Shown here piece by piece: positions 10,678-20,458 of a stretch of DNA of 64,000 nucleotides. The translations under genes were made by a program, and so were the position numbers. The notes beneath the pieces are model-generated. The model worked only from the letters and a program-made list of their open reading frames with translations, did no database searches and was not told the origin of the DNA. How positions within the stretch are numbered: position 1 is the first letter of the stretch; each line of letters opens with the position of its first letter. Location of the stretch: assembly GCA_014529385.2 (NCBI GenBank), contig CM043959.1:15572809-15636808 (forward strand), given 5' to 3'. Source of the stretch: Adiantum capillus-veneris (taxonomy: Eukaryota; Streptophyta; Polypodiopsida; Polypodiales; Pteridaceae).

Positions 10678-12244
10678 AATGATAAGGACGACGACAGGCC
10701 TGAGAGTTCGCGAGCAACTGAGGAACCTGGACGAGAAGGTAGGATGAAGACAGGACTGGTTCAAGATTGTGTGGGTACTGATCCCGACACCATGGATGAG
10801 AGTACAGAACTTTGCCGAGCTTGGGGCAAAGTGAGAGATCAAGAGGCCCTGATCTTCTTTGATGGAAGAGCCAAGGCCAACTTCATTTCACCGGAATTGG
10901 CGGCGCGGCTCGAGATCACTCCTAATCGGATGGGACCACTTGCGGAGGCAGTTCTAGCGGCACCCGGTAGGGACGTAGCCATTACAGCTGTCATTGGCAA
11001 ACTTCGGTTGCATTGTCAGGGGTATTTGGGGCATGAGGACTTCTTCATAATGCCTTTGGAGGGTTGTGATATTCTCCTAGGGATTCCCTGGTACCACAAG
11101 AACAACGCCGTGGTCGATTATCGGGCAAGAAAAGCGACTTTGACTACACACAAGAGCAGAACCATTGTACTTGATATTAAACTGAAGGGCGAGTCTGTCC
11201 CTATTATATCGGCTTCGGCCATTTCAAAATTAATGAAATCCAGTCTGTTTGTTTACTCGATCTTTATGAAAGAATTGAACGATAAGGATAGGACAAATAT
11301 GTCTAAACTTGATAAAGAACGCCAAGATTTTCTCCACTCTCACGCCGATTGCTTCCCAGAGGGCCTACCACGAGAGTTACCACCTGCTCGTCCTGAAGAT
11401 AATACCATTGATCTGATACCTGGAAGCACACCACCGAACCGGCCACCTTACCGTGTGAGCCGAGCACAGAATGAAGAGATTATGAACAAGGTGAAAGACC
11501 TCTTGGAAAAGGGTCTTGTCCAACCTAGTACTTCACCGTATTGCTCTCTAGTGTTGTTGGTTTTGAAGAAGACGGATCTTGGAGAATGTGCATCGATTAT
11601 AGAGCTCTCAACAAAATCACCATCAAGAATAGATTTCCGATTCCTAGGATCGATGATATACTCGACAGGTTACAAGGATCCTCGTGCTTTAGCAGGATTA
11701 ACCTGAAGAGTGGATATCATTAGATCTGAATCGTGCCAGGAGACGTCTACAAGACAGCCTTTCGGACTACTTTTGGGTTATTTGAGTGCCTTTTGGCTTA
11801 ACCAATGCTCCTGCGACATTTAACCGCATGATGGACACGATTTTTCGAGAGTACAGGCTATTTGTTGGCACTTTCTTTGACGACATCATTGTTTTCTCTA
11901 AGAATGAGGCAGAACACAGAGATCATTTGCTTCAGGTCTTTCACGCATTGCGAGATCACAAGTTAGTGATTAATGCAAAGAAAAGTGAATTTTTCCTACC
12001 AGAGATACACTTTTTGGGACACATTGTCTCAGCAGCAAGAGTGCAAATGGATCCGGCCAGAATAGAGACTATACGTGATTGGCCCGATTTGAAGAATGTC
12101 CATGAAGTTAGAAGCTTCTTGGGATTGTGCTCGTACTACAGGCGGTTCATACGAAAGTTTGCAGAGGTTGCTTCCCCTTTGCATATCTTGACTCAAAAAG
12201 GAGTCCCTTTCCCGTGGGGATCCACAGAGGTGACTGCCTTTTAG
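10678..12244 (+). pseudogene. pol: protease and RT of E2
   Basis: The protease occupies about 10,780-11,200 of the frame starting 10,744. The expected D-S/T-G triplet at 10,861 reads D-G-R, while the flanks (IFF before, [10 protein letters not shown] after) match the D-P-G proteases of C1 and G1. RT begins at about 11,390. A one-base loss near 11,568 shifts frame inside the [15 protein letters not shown] block. A TAG follows LKSGYH near 11,722, and a short deletion removes part of the next motif. RT resumes at 11,786 ([15 protein letters not shown]) with an intact FFDD catalytic motif and the YYRRFI connection block, ending at a TAG at 12,242. Confidence 0.88.
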
Positions 12245-13642
12245 ACATTGAAAGAGAAATTGACTACGGGACCAGTTTTGACTTTGCCAGACTTGCAGAA
12301 GTCATTTGAAGTATATTGTGATGCTTGTGGTCATTGTCTGCGTGCGGTCTTGATGCAACAAGGCCATGTCATTGCTTACGAGAGCCGATTGTTCTCTAGG
12401 CCGGAGATGACAGCACAGATTTAGGAGAAAGAGCTTTTGGCGGTTATCCATGCTCTTACTTAGTGGCGGCATTACCTACTTGGAGCGGATTTTACTGTCT
12501 TTATAGACCATCAGAGTTTGCGCTACTTCTTGTCCAAAAGCAGCTTTCGGCAAAGCAGATGCGGTGGGCGAACATCTTGTCACAATTTCACTCCCAGATT
12601 GTCCATGTGCACGGACAGAAGAATGTCGCGGCAGATGCTTTGTCTCGGAAGCCTTTGGTTCTGGCTATTTCCGCGATACATCATAGGAGCTTCGACGATA
12701 TGGTTGACCAGTATGCCACAGATACAGATTTTGCGGATATTTTCACACGGATACGGGATGGAAAGACAGTAGCAAGATACTCCATTCGGGAAGGCTACTT
12801 GATGAGAAAAACCATGTTGTGCGTTACACAGCCGTTGAGGGAAAAGGTTATGACTGAATGCCATTGTTCACCTTTTACGGGTCACCGCGGCATTGCTACC
12901 ACCATGAAGAGGGTAGAGAGATACTTCAATTGGCCGAGACTCAAAAAGAATGTGGAAGAGTTTGTGCGCAGTTGCTTAGTATGCCAGAAGGTCAAGTTTG
13001 ATAGGCATAAGGCATAGGGATTGTTACAGCCTTTACCCATACCCACCCGCCCCTGGGAAAGTATTGCAATGGATTTCATTTTTGATCTCCCGAGAACACA
13101 GAGTGGTCACGATGGTATCTGGACTGTTATTGACAAATTTAGCAAATAGGCTCATTTCATTCCAGTGAAGAAAACAGTCAAGCCAGATCACTTAGCGAGA
13201 ATGTTTGTGGCCTAGACTCTTCAGATTACATGGCATGCCTGAGACGATTGTCTCCGACATAGACCCCAGATTTATGAGTTTGTTTTGGAAGGCAATGTGG
13301 GAGAACGTTGGCACGTGGTTGCAGTTCTCGTCATCGTTCCACCCACAGACTGATGGGCAATTTGAGATTGCAAATTCAATGGTTCTAGATTTATTGAAGT
13401 CTTATATCTCAGATCAGAAGACTCAATGGGAAAAGTACTTACCTTTGGTGGAATTTGCCTCCAATAACACGATACACTCTTCGACGAGGAAGGCGCCATT
13501 TGAGATTGTTGAAGGTGCTGCGAAGGTTCCACCCTTCCTAAGCACGAAAGATAAGATCTTCGAAGCGGATGAATATACGCGAGATTTGGATACGGCTTTT
13601 GCCAAGGTTCGCGAGACTTTACAAAAGACTCAAGAACGATAG
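12245..13642 (+). pseudogene. pol: RNase H and integrase core of E2
   Basis: RNase H follows RT directly (YCDACG, EKELLAVIHAL, a DHQSLRYFL-like block), with stops near 12,422 and 12,462. The frame 12,463-13,017 carries the end of RNase H (RWANILSQFH, ADALSRKP) and the integrase HHCC finger (ECHCSPFTGHRG and SCLVCQKVK). A stop at about 13,015 and a frameshift near 13,215 precede the catalytic core, where FDLP, the VSD-containing SDIDPRF block and the QTDGQFE glutamate block are visible (13,205-13,642). Integrase would insert the cDNA into chromatin; this copy is broken at four or more places. Confidence 0.87.
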
Positions 13643-14133
13643 AAAAAGGCAGCGGATCGCCATCGTCGCGACTTGAAATTGAAGGAGGATGATTGGATGC
13701 TCTTACGTTTTGAGAAGGCACGCCTAAGAAAGAAAAAGGGAAAGGAGAGGCTTTGTCCAAAGCTTAGTATGCGATACTACGGACCTTTCCAGATCACTAA
13801 AAAGATAAATGATGTCTCCTTCCGATTGAAACTGCCAGATACTTGGAGGACTTACAATGCATTCCATGTGAGTCTCTTGAAATCTTTTAAGGGTATGTGT
13901 CTGATAATTGGGAGCCTGATGAGCAACCCGAAGTGGAAGAAAACGAGGAGATCCTTGTTCTTGAACAGATTTTGGCATATAAGGATACGAAGACTAAAGG
14001 TAAAGTCCGAAGGCGGTTCTCGGTTAAGTTCAAGAACTATCCTGCATTGGATGCGAAGTGGATGGAGGAGGAGGACCTAGCAGATACTCCTCAATTTGTG
14101 AAACTTTACCTCGATGCTTTTGGTTTAGCATAG
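13643..14133 (+). pseudogene. pol: integrase C-terminus and chromodomain of E2
   Basis: After a TAG at about 13,640 the frame reads the basic linker, GPFQI block and AFHVSLLK (13,673-13,900). A frame change near 13,895 leads to a chromodomain-like segment at 13,897-14,133: EQILAYKD, then [21 protein letters not shown]. The usual aromatic W of the VKWKGY motif is F here, as in C1, G3 and F4, so this is a divergent chromodomain. In chromoviruses this module tethers integrase to histone marks and steers insertion. The frame ends at 14,133, which looks like the natural end of pol. Confidence 0.85.
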
Positions 14134-14724
14134 TCTATTCCAAACGGAACCCAGAATTCAGTTTGGCCAGAGATCTGGTGCAGTGGGATGCACAAGAGGG
14201 GAGTCACTCCGCTCCTTTGTTAACAGATGCCTTGATTTAGATACTAGAGTCACTGATGTCTCTCTGAGCTTCAGGGATACTGAAAGCTGACAGTATTCTG
14301 CTTTATGACTTTAATGAAATGGAATTCTTGATTATGATACTGATTTGTTCTTGACTTCTTTTAAGTGCAGGAACTGATAGACGAAATGACTACAGCATTT
14401 TGGTCTGATTGATCTCGAATAGACATGGTTGCAATAGGGGTTAGTCAATCGGACATCGATGAGGTCCCGATTGGATCTAGATGTGATTGCTAGCTACATT
14501 GCCGATAAATCATGGTCTAAGATCCGAATGAATGTTGAATGTCATGTGATGTCCTGTGATATCTAGTGATGTCCTGTGATGTGACCGTCGATTTGGTACA
14601 TGTGCTACATGTGTGTTCCTAGTACGTAGGTATTAACAGTCAGTGTCTGCTAAGACAGTTTATGGCTTCTGTCGGTTTTGCAAGCGTAATCACGGTCGAT
14701 TACAATGCTTTCAAGAGGGGGGTA
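14134..14724 (+). other. 3' untranslated region and polypurine tract of E2
   Basis: This non-coding stretch of about 0.6 kb has close relatives at 16,400-16,977, 56,720-57,471 and, inverted, 43,858-44,192. It contains short direct repeats around ATGTGATGTCCTGTGATGT (about 14,540-14,580). It ends in the polypurine tract AAGAGGGGGGTA (14,713-14,724), which primes plus-strand DNA synthesis just before the 3' LTR. Confidence 0.8.
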
Positions 14725-15374
14725 TGTCACAAAGTGATGACGTGGCTACCGACAGCAGAAACCCTAAAATTTCTGCAAACCCTAATTTCTGCCAAAAATC
14801 CTAATTTGCAGAAACCCTAATTTCTGGAAACCCTAACCCTAACTGTTGGCTGAAACCCTAAAGTGGCTGGAAACCCTAAAAGCGGGCGGCAAATGCCACG
14901 TGGCAACAGTGTATGGATTTCCGGATTTTACGGAGGTGGAAAAAAAGCCCAACCTAGCGACGCAAATTGGCGTGCTTTTTGTCTACGCTTTGGAGATAGA
15001 GAGAGAGAGGGAATACTTGCTTTATTTGTTTGCTCTCTTGAGAGAGAGAGAGAGAAATTGCTTTTGAACTGAAAGCTTTTGGGGCTCTGCTTTTGGGCAT
15101 CCCTTGTAATCTTTAAATACGCGGTGAGGGGCTCACTCTGCATAGCATATGGACGCAGTGTCTGAGAGTGAAACCCTAACCGCTCTTTGTACTTTGACAT
15201 TGATTTAATACATAAAGAAATACCGAAAGGGGCGCCAGTCTTTGGGGCCAATATCTCTAGGCACGGAACTCCGTCGGGCCAGTGCAAATCTATTGTGATC
15301 TGTGAATTGTTTTGAAGTGGTTATTTGGTGCTGTCGCGATTGATTCTTGACTTGGAGTGTCCAAGTCTGTTACA
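14725..15374 (+). repeat. 3' LTR of E2 with AAACCCTAA box array
   Basis: This 650-bp LTR has six exact AAACCCTAA boxes between 14,759 and 14,879 and a seventh at 15,171-15,179. The shared motif AAATACCGAAAGGGGCGCC ends at 15,236. The LTR ends TTACA, followed by TGCAC. Confidence 0.93.
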
Positions 15375-15379
15375 TGCAC

Positions 15380-16400
15380 AGTATGCCAGAAGGTCAAGTT
15401 TTGACAGGCATAAAGCACAGGGATTGTTACAGCCTTTTTACCCATACCCACCCGCCCTGGGAAAGTATTGCAATGGATTTCATCTCTCGAGAACACAGCG
15501 TGGGCACGATTCTTTATTGCCCGGGTCTTCAAATTACATGGCATGCCTGAGACGATTGCCTCCGATAGGCACCCCAGGTTCACGAGTTTGTTACGGACGG
15601 CTATTTGGGAGAACATAGGCACGTGGTTGCAGTTCTCGTTCCACCTGCAGACTGACGGGCAATCAGAGATTGCTAATTCATTGGTACTGGATTTGTTGAA
15701 GTCTTCTGTGTTAAATCAGACGACTACTTGGAAAAGGGTTTTACCTTTGGTGGAATATGCCTACAGAAACACGTTTAAACTCTTTGATGGGGAAGGTGCC
15801 ATTTGAGATTCTTGAAATTGCTACAAAAATTTCACCCTTCCTTAGCACGAAAGATAAGATTTTTCTTTGAAGCCGACAAGTTCACGAGGGACTTGGTCCG
15901 GAAGGCTTTGCAGAAATTTCGGGAAAGACAGAAAAAGGCAGCAGATCGCCATTGTCGCGATTTGAAATTGAAGGAGAATGATTGGGTACTCTTACATTAT
16001 GGGAAGGCACTCTCGAGAAAGAAACCAAAAAGGGAAAGAAGCGGCTTCTTTGAAAGCTTAGCATGAGATAGTGTGGACCTTTCCAGATTTTCCGAAAAGA
16101 TAAACGATATCTCCTTAGGATTGAAGCTGCCAAAATACTTGGAGAATTCACAATGTTTTTCATGTGAGTCTCTTGAAGCCTTTTGAAGGCGATGTGCCTG
16201 ATGATGAACAACCCGAAATGGACGAAAACGAGCAGATACTCGTTCCAGACCAGAAATTGGCACAGAAAGAAAGAATAAAGGTAAAGTCCGAAGGCGGTTC
16301 TTGGTTAAATTCAAGAACTATCCTGCATTGGATGCCACGTGGATGGAGGAGGAGGACCTAGCAGATACTCCTCAGATTGTGAAACTTTACCTCGAAGCTT
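15380..16400 (+). pseudogene. pol: distal integrase and chromodomain of E1
   Basis: This continues the E1 integrase interrupted at 8,547. About 8 bases are missing, then the second zinc-finger cysteine block and CQKVKF-like reading resume (15,385-15,410). The core follows with a large deletion, and the fragment 15,468-15,806 shows LHGMPETIASDRHPRF and QTDGQSEIANS. Further frame changes lead to the C-terminal basic region (15,803-16,066) and a chromodomain remnant around 16,260-16,400 (a [11 protein letters not shown]-like end). It is clearly non-functional and more damaged than E2, as expected for the older host element. Confidence 0.85.
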
Positions 16401-16977
16401 AGCATAGTCTACTCCAAATGGAACCCAAAATTCAGTTTGTTCGGAGATCTGGTGCGATGGGATGCACAAGAGGGGAGTTACTCCGCTCCTTTGTCAACAA
16501 ATGCCTCGATTTTGATGCTAGAGTCACTGATGTCTCTTTGAGCTTCAAGGATACTGAGAGCTGACAGTATTCTGCTGGATGACTTTATGAAATGGAATTC
16601 CTGAATATGATACTGATTTGTTCTTGACTTCTTTTTAAGTGCAAGAACTGATAGACGAAATGAATGCAACATTTTGGTCTACTTGATCTCGAATAGATAT
16701 GGTTGCAATAGAGGTTAGTCAATCGGACATCGATGAGGTCCCGATTTGATCTAGATGCAATTGCTAGCTACATTGCCGATAAATCATGGTCTAAGATCCG
16801 AATGAATGTTGAATGTCATGTGATGTCGTGTGATGTGACTGTCGATTGGTACATGTGCTAGATGTGTGTTCCTAGTACGTAGGTACTAACAGTCAGTGTC
16901 TGTTAAGACGGTTTATGGCCTCTATCTGTTTTGCAGGCGTAATCGAGGGCGATTACAATGCTTTCAAGAGAGGGGTA
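16401..16977 (+). other. 3' untranslated region and polypurine tract of E1
   Basis: It is collinear with the E2 3' region at 14,134-14,724 and ends in a purine tract AAGAGAGGGGTA just before the LTR at 16,978. No gene is visible. Confidence 0.8.
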
Positions 16978-17450
16978 TGTCACAAAGTGATGACGTGGCT
17001 GCCCGAAACCCTAATTCTGCCAGATACCCTAATTCTGCCAAAAACCCTAATCCTAAAAAGACTGCAGAAAATACTGACGTGGCTGCTGACGTGGTAGCGG
17101 CAGCGACAACTTGCTTTTGCGGCAGTTTTTGGGCGATGCTTTTTATGCTACGCAATTGAAGAAAGAGAGAGAGAGCTTTTGTTTGCTTTATTCCCTCTCA
17201 AGAGAGAAAGAGAGAGAGATGGTGAAAAGCACAAGGCTTTTGCTTTATTTTAAAAGCTTTTGATTTTCAGCTTTTGAAGCTTTTTGGGGCTCTGCTTTTG
17301 GCATCCCTTGTACTCTTTAAATAAGTGGGTAGGCCACTCACAACTTAGAGCATCTGGACGCAAAGTCTGAGTGTGAGCGCCTGCCCACACTCTTGTACTT
17401 TGAACTTAGATTAATACAAAAAGAAATACTGAAAGGAGCGCCAGTCTTTG
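16978..17450 (+). repeat. 3' LTR of E1 (cut by TG copy B)
   Basis: It starts TGTCACAAAGTGATGACG and follows the 5' LTR of E1 closely (GGCTGCCCGAAACCC start block, CTTTAAATAAGTGGGTAGG TATA block). It stops within the shared motif region at CAGTCTTTG, where the LTR of TG copy B begins. The missing last part does not reappear to the right of copy B. Confidence 0.9.
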
Positions 17451-18636
17451 TGTCACGTGACACATCCAACCCTATGTGTCTGTGGACAAGCTACAACATG
17501 ATCAGGGTTCAGTCAGTCCAGTCAGTCTAGATTAGAAGTGATCTGGCACTTTTGTGAGTCTATTCATACTGAATAGACCGTGCATGCCTAGTCACTTAGT
17601 GTAGATGCATATTCTCTGGTTGCACACAGCATGATCATCAATATTCCCATCAGAATCCATCAGATTCCATCATGGGAATTTTCCAATGCATTTAGCCTAT
17701 TTTACCTATTTTTGGTATTTTTCACTTATTAATTTGAGTGACTTTCCAACAAAAGTAGGTAGGGCAATTTGGGTAAGAAAATATATAGGCAAACCAAAGT
17801 TAGCACTAAATGGCAGAAGAGGCAACAGGAGCCAAGCTCAGTACGCATCTTCTCAATAGGACCTTGGTGGACTTCCTCCAAGCAAAAACCCCATCATCAA
17901 CGTTTTCTTTCCACAAGAAGCCAACGCCATCCACAAGCATCCCCAACGTTTGCATTCAGCTTCATCGCCCTAGCAAGCATCAAAATTGGCGTTTTTGACA
18001 GAGCTCCCTAGCGTTTTTGGTTTCATCTTCAGCCTTGCAGATCCAGCATATGCAGTGATTTGCAGCCCTAAAAGGAGTAGCAGATTCAGCCTGGATAGAC
18101 CATCGATTTTCAGCCTAAAGACACCTCAGTTTTCAGCCCTAAACCTGCAGTTTTTCAGCGACAAAGACCCACAGAAAACAGCCCCCAAAATCAGCGTTTT
18201 TGGCTCAGTCGCAGATTTCAGCACATAGTGTTTTTGGACAGCAAATAAAAGATTGCAGATTTCCGCCCTTAGGGTGGTGTCGTCATCCCCGTCGTCGTCG
18301 TCGACATAGCCTAGACTTGCATCAATCACATGCATTCAGTTTGTACCAGATTGTGCAATCATAAGTAGACCACTCTCGCCGACCACTCTCGTCGACGAGA
18401 GTGGGGTCTTCGGAGGAGGGTTTTACAACGTCTCTGGTGTCGTATCTCTCTTCTCTCTCTATCTCTCAGTCTCATTCACTTGCACGCATAGTGTCCATTC
18501 ACTTTATTTGCGATCATAGCATTCTCTCATTAAAAAAAGAAGGCTCTCCCTTCCATAAGAACAAAAGGAACCTTGAGCACAGTTCAGAGCACTCATCTTG
18601 AGCAAAGCGCAAACATTCATTCCGCTGCACCTAACA
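17451..18636 (+). repeat. 5' LTR of TG copy B
   Basis: It is 1,186 bp, TGTCACGTGACACATCC to CTAACA. TATATA-like box near 17,783-17,790. Downstream are degenerate AGCGTTTTT and TTTCAGCC units (about 17,890-18,230) and a GTC/CGT triplet run (about 18,275-18,310). Confidence 0.88.
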
Positions 18637-18637
18637 T

Positions 18638-18650
18638 TGGTATTAGAGCT
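18638..18650 (+). promoter_or_regulatory. primer binding site of TG copy B
   Basis: TGGTATTAGAGCT starts one base after the LTR and differs from the iMet-type site TGGTATCAGAGC by one C-to-T change. Confidence 0.85.
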
Positions 18651-18878
18651 TTGGCAGTGTTCTGTATCACTCAAGGAAAGAACCACAAGAATCACAAGTT
18701 TTTTTTTGCTTGTTGCGGTCGCACGAACCCAAGTTCGCTTGAGCGTGTCGATTCCTAATCGTGTTTGTAAAGAGTGACAGGAATCCCAAGAAAGAAGGGC
18801 TTGTCCAGCCTCCCCTTGTGTCTCTTTTCAGTCATTGAGAGCGGACCGTGCACTTAGCGGCCGGCCAATCAACGTGAG

Positions 18879-20452
18879 GTGGAAAAAAGCAACCATGGTG
18901 TGAGTGCAAGGCCGCCAAGGGGTGTGCCCGCGGAAAGGAGTAGAACTCGGGTGAAGAGAAGATCCTTCTCAAACACAGTTTGCAAGCGAAAGAAAACCTC
19001 AAGAACCTCAAGAACCTCAAGACCCTCAAGAACCCAAGTTCCTCGTGAACTTAAGAACCAAAGATCCTATTGCATGGTCGTCACCCGAAGCGGAATGGAT
19101 ACTTCGCATACAGGTGATGAGCATGAGAGAGGCGACGAAGAGTTCTCCCCACCAAGAGATTTTTCCGGCCCTCCCCCTTCGCATCTACGCCACGAGTTGG
19201 ACAACTTCTATGGAGGCGATGGTCAAGTCGATGTTGGACATGATGGCACAACAACAAGAAACGAATCGAGTTGCGTTGGCACAACTAGCAAGCAAAGCAG
19301 AACAACAGGAAGCTAAAGACCGCGAGCGCGACGAAAGAAACGAAAGCATTGCCACACAACCAGAAGCAAATCGCATTGCTAAGGAGCACGAGCGCGACGA
19401 AAGAAACGAAAGAATTGCCGCACAACAAGAAGCAAATCGCATTGCTTTAGAATGCGAGCGCCACGCACAAAAAGAACGAAAAGAACAAAGAAAGGAGGAA
19501 GCGGCAGCACGAAGCGCAGCCTTGGAGATCGAGCGAGAGGCTCAAAGAGAACTACGCACTCAAGAGTTGATTCGACAAGTACTTGCCTTGAAATTCGAAC
19601 CAGCCAAAGATCGTGGGAGTTCCTCGAGTGGCACAAGCCACGATGCGGATTCCAACAATCCAGTCTCACAGAGAAGTTGACTTTCAGTAAGTATGATGGT
19701 AAGATGGATGCTACGGTTATTTATTCTTGGTTGCATCAATTTAATGCTTATTTTGCGACAACTAAGAAGACAAGAAATAACAAAGTTTTGACGGCAGCCG
19801 TGTACCTTGCAGGTGATGCCATTAATTGGTACCATGCATGGCAAGAGGCACAGTTAGCCAAGCACCTAGAGGAAGCCGACGAACTCACGCCCCTTTCTTT
19901 CAATTGGACTGATTTCCAAGACAAGCTCAAGGCGCGGTTTATGCCACCTAAGTACCTCACACGATTGAAGGACGATTAGCACGCTCTCAAGTAAAATCGA
20001 GAGGCTCAAAGAGAACTACGCACTCAAGAGTTGATTCGACAAGTACTTGCCTTGAAATTCGAACCAGCCAAAGATCGTGGGAGTTCCTCGAGTGGCACAA
20101 GCCACGATGCGGATTCCAACAATCCAGTCTCACAGAGAAGTTGACTTTCAGTAAGTCTGATGGTAAGATGGATGCTACGGTTATTTATTCTTGGTTGCAT
20201 CAATTTAATGCTTATTTTGCGACAACTACAAGAAATAACAAAGTTTTGACGGCAGCCGTGTACCTTGCAGGTGATGCCATTAATTGGTACCATGCATGGC
20301 AAGAGGCACAGTTAGCCAAGCACCTAGAGGAAGCCGACGAACTCACGCCCCTTTCTTTCAATTGGACTGATTTCCAAGACAAGCTCAAGGCGCGGTTTAT
20401 GCCACCTAAGTACCTCACACGATTGAAGGACGATTAGCACGCTCTCAAGTAA
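18879..20452 (+). pseudogene. gag: gag of TG copy B, N-terminus and core, with tandem duplication
   Basis: The N-terminal frame from 18,879 carries basic TSRTSR repeats and the conserved VVTRSGMDT block. A shift near 19,190 moves to 19,045-19,680, a long charged coiled coil (repeated RERDERNE-like units) that probably multimerises the particle protein. Another shift leads to the gag core (LTFSKYDGKMD, WLHQFNAYF, INWYHAW) at 19,681-19,979, ending in TAG where tryptophan is expected. The block 19,534-19,997 is then repeated at 19,998-20,455, so the gag core occurs twice. The breaks are present in both copies of the repeat, so the damage came before the duplication. Confidence 0.82.
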
Positions 20453-20455
20453 AAT
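19534..20455 (+). repeat. 464-bp tandem duplication inside gag of copy B
   Basis: Unit one is 19,534-19,997 and unit two 19,998-20,455. They differ by a 6-base deletion (AAGAAGACAAG against ACAAG context near 19,765/20,225) and one visible substitution (AGTATGATGG against AGTCTGATGG). Such high identity means the duplication is much younger than the element. Confidence 0.95.
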
Positions 20456-20458
20456 GGT

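Larger units (their letters stand above)
8548..15374 (+). mobile_element. F-family chromovirus E2, complete, nested in E1 integrase
   Basis: E2 is a 6.8-kb element with two LTRs, iMet primer site, gag, protease, RT, RNase H, integrase, chromodomain, a 0.6-kb 3' untranslated region, polypurine tract and target duplications. It lies in the same orientation as its host E1, a member of the same family. The 3' LTR is 60 bp longer than the 5' LTR, mainly through extra AAACCCTAA-containing units, and the 5' LTR shows more C-to-T/G-to-A changes. The coding region has several stops and frameshifts. Confidence 0.95.
4196..17450 (+). mobile_element. F-family chromovirus E1 (split by E2, 3' LTR cut by TG copy B)
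   Basis: E1 is a Ty3/gypsy element with 5' LTR 4,196-4,770, iMet primer site, gag, protease relic, reverse transcriptase, RNase H and the first part of integrase up to 8,547. A second element of the same family, E2, occupies 8,548-15,374. E1 integrase then resumes at 15,380 and runs to a chromodomain, 3' untranslated region and partial 3' LTR (16,978-17,450). Removing E2 leaves an element of about 6.4 kb, normal for a chromovirus. Many stops and deletions show it is old and inactive. Confidence 0.92.

Noticed and set aside
14759-14879. Interstitial telomere or chromosome end
   Set aside because: The AAACCCTAA boxes are spaced by unrelated sequence, sit at the same place in each F LTR and never form a pure tandem array. 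They belong to the LTR.
19185-19442. Minus-strand Leu/Ser-rich protein
   Set aside because: Antisense of the charged coiled coil in TG gag.
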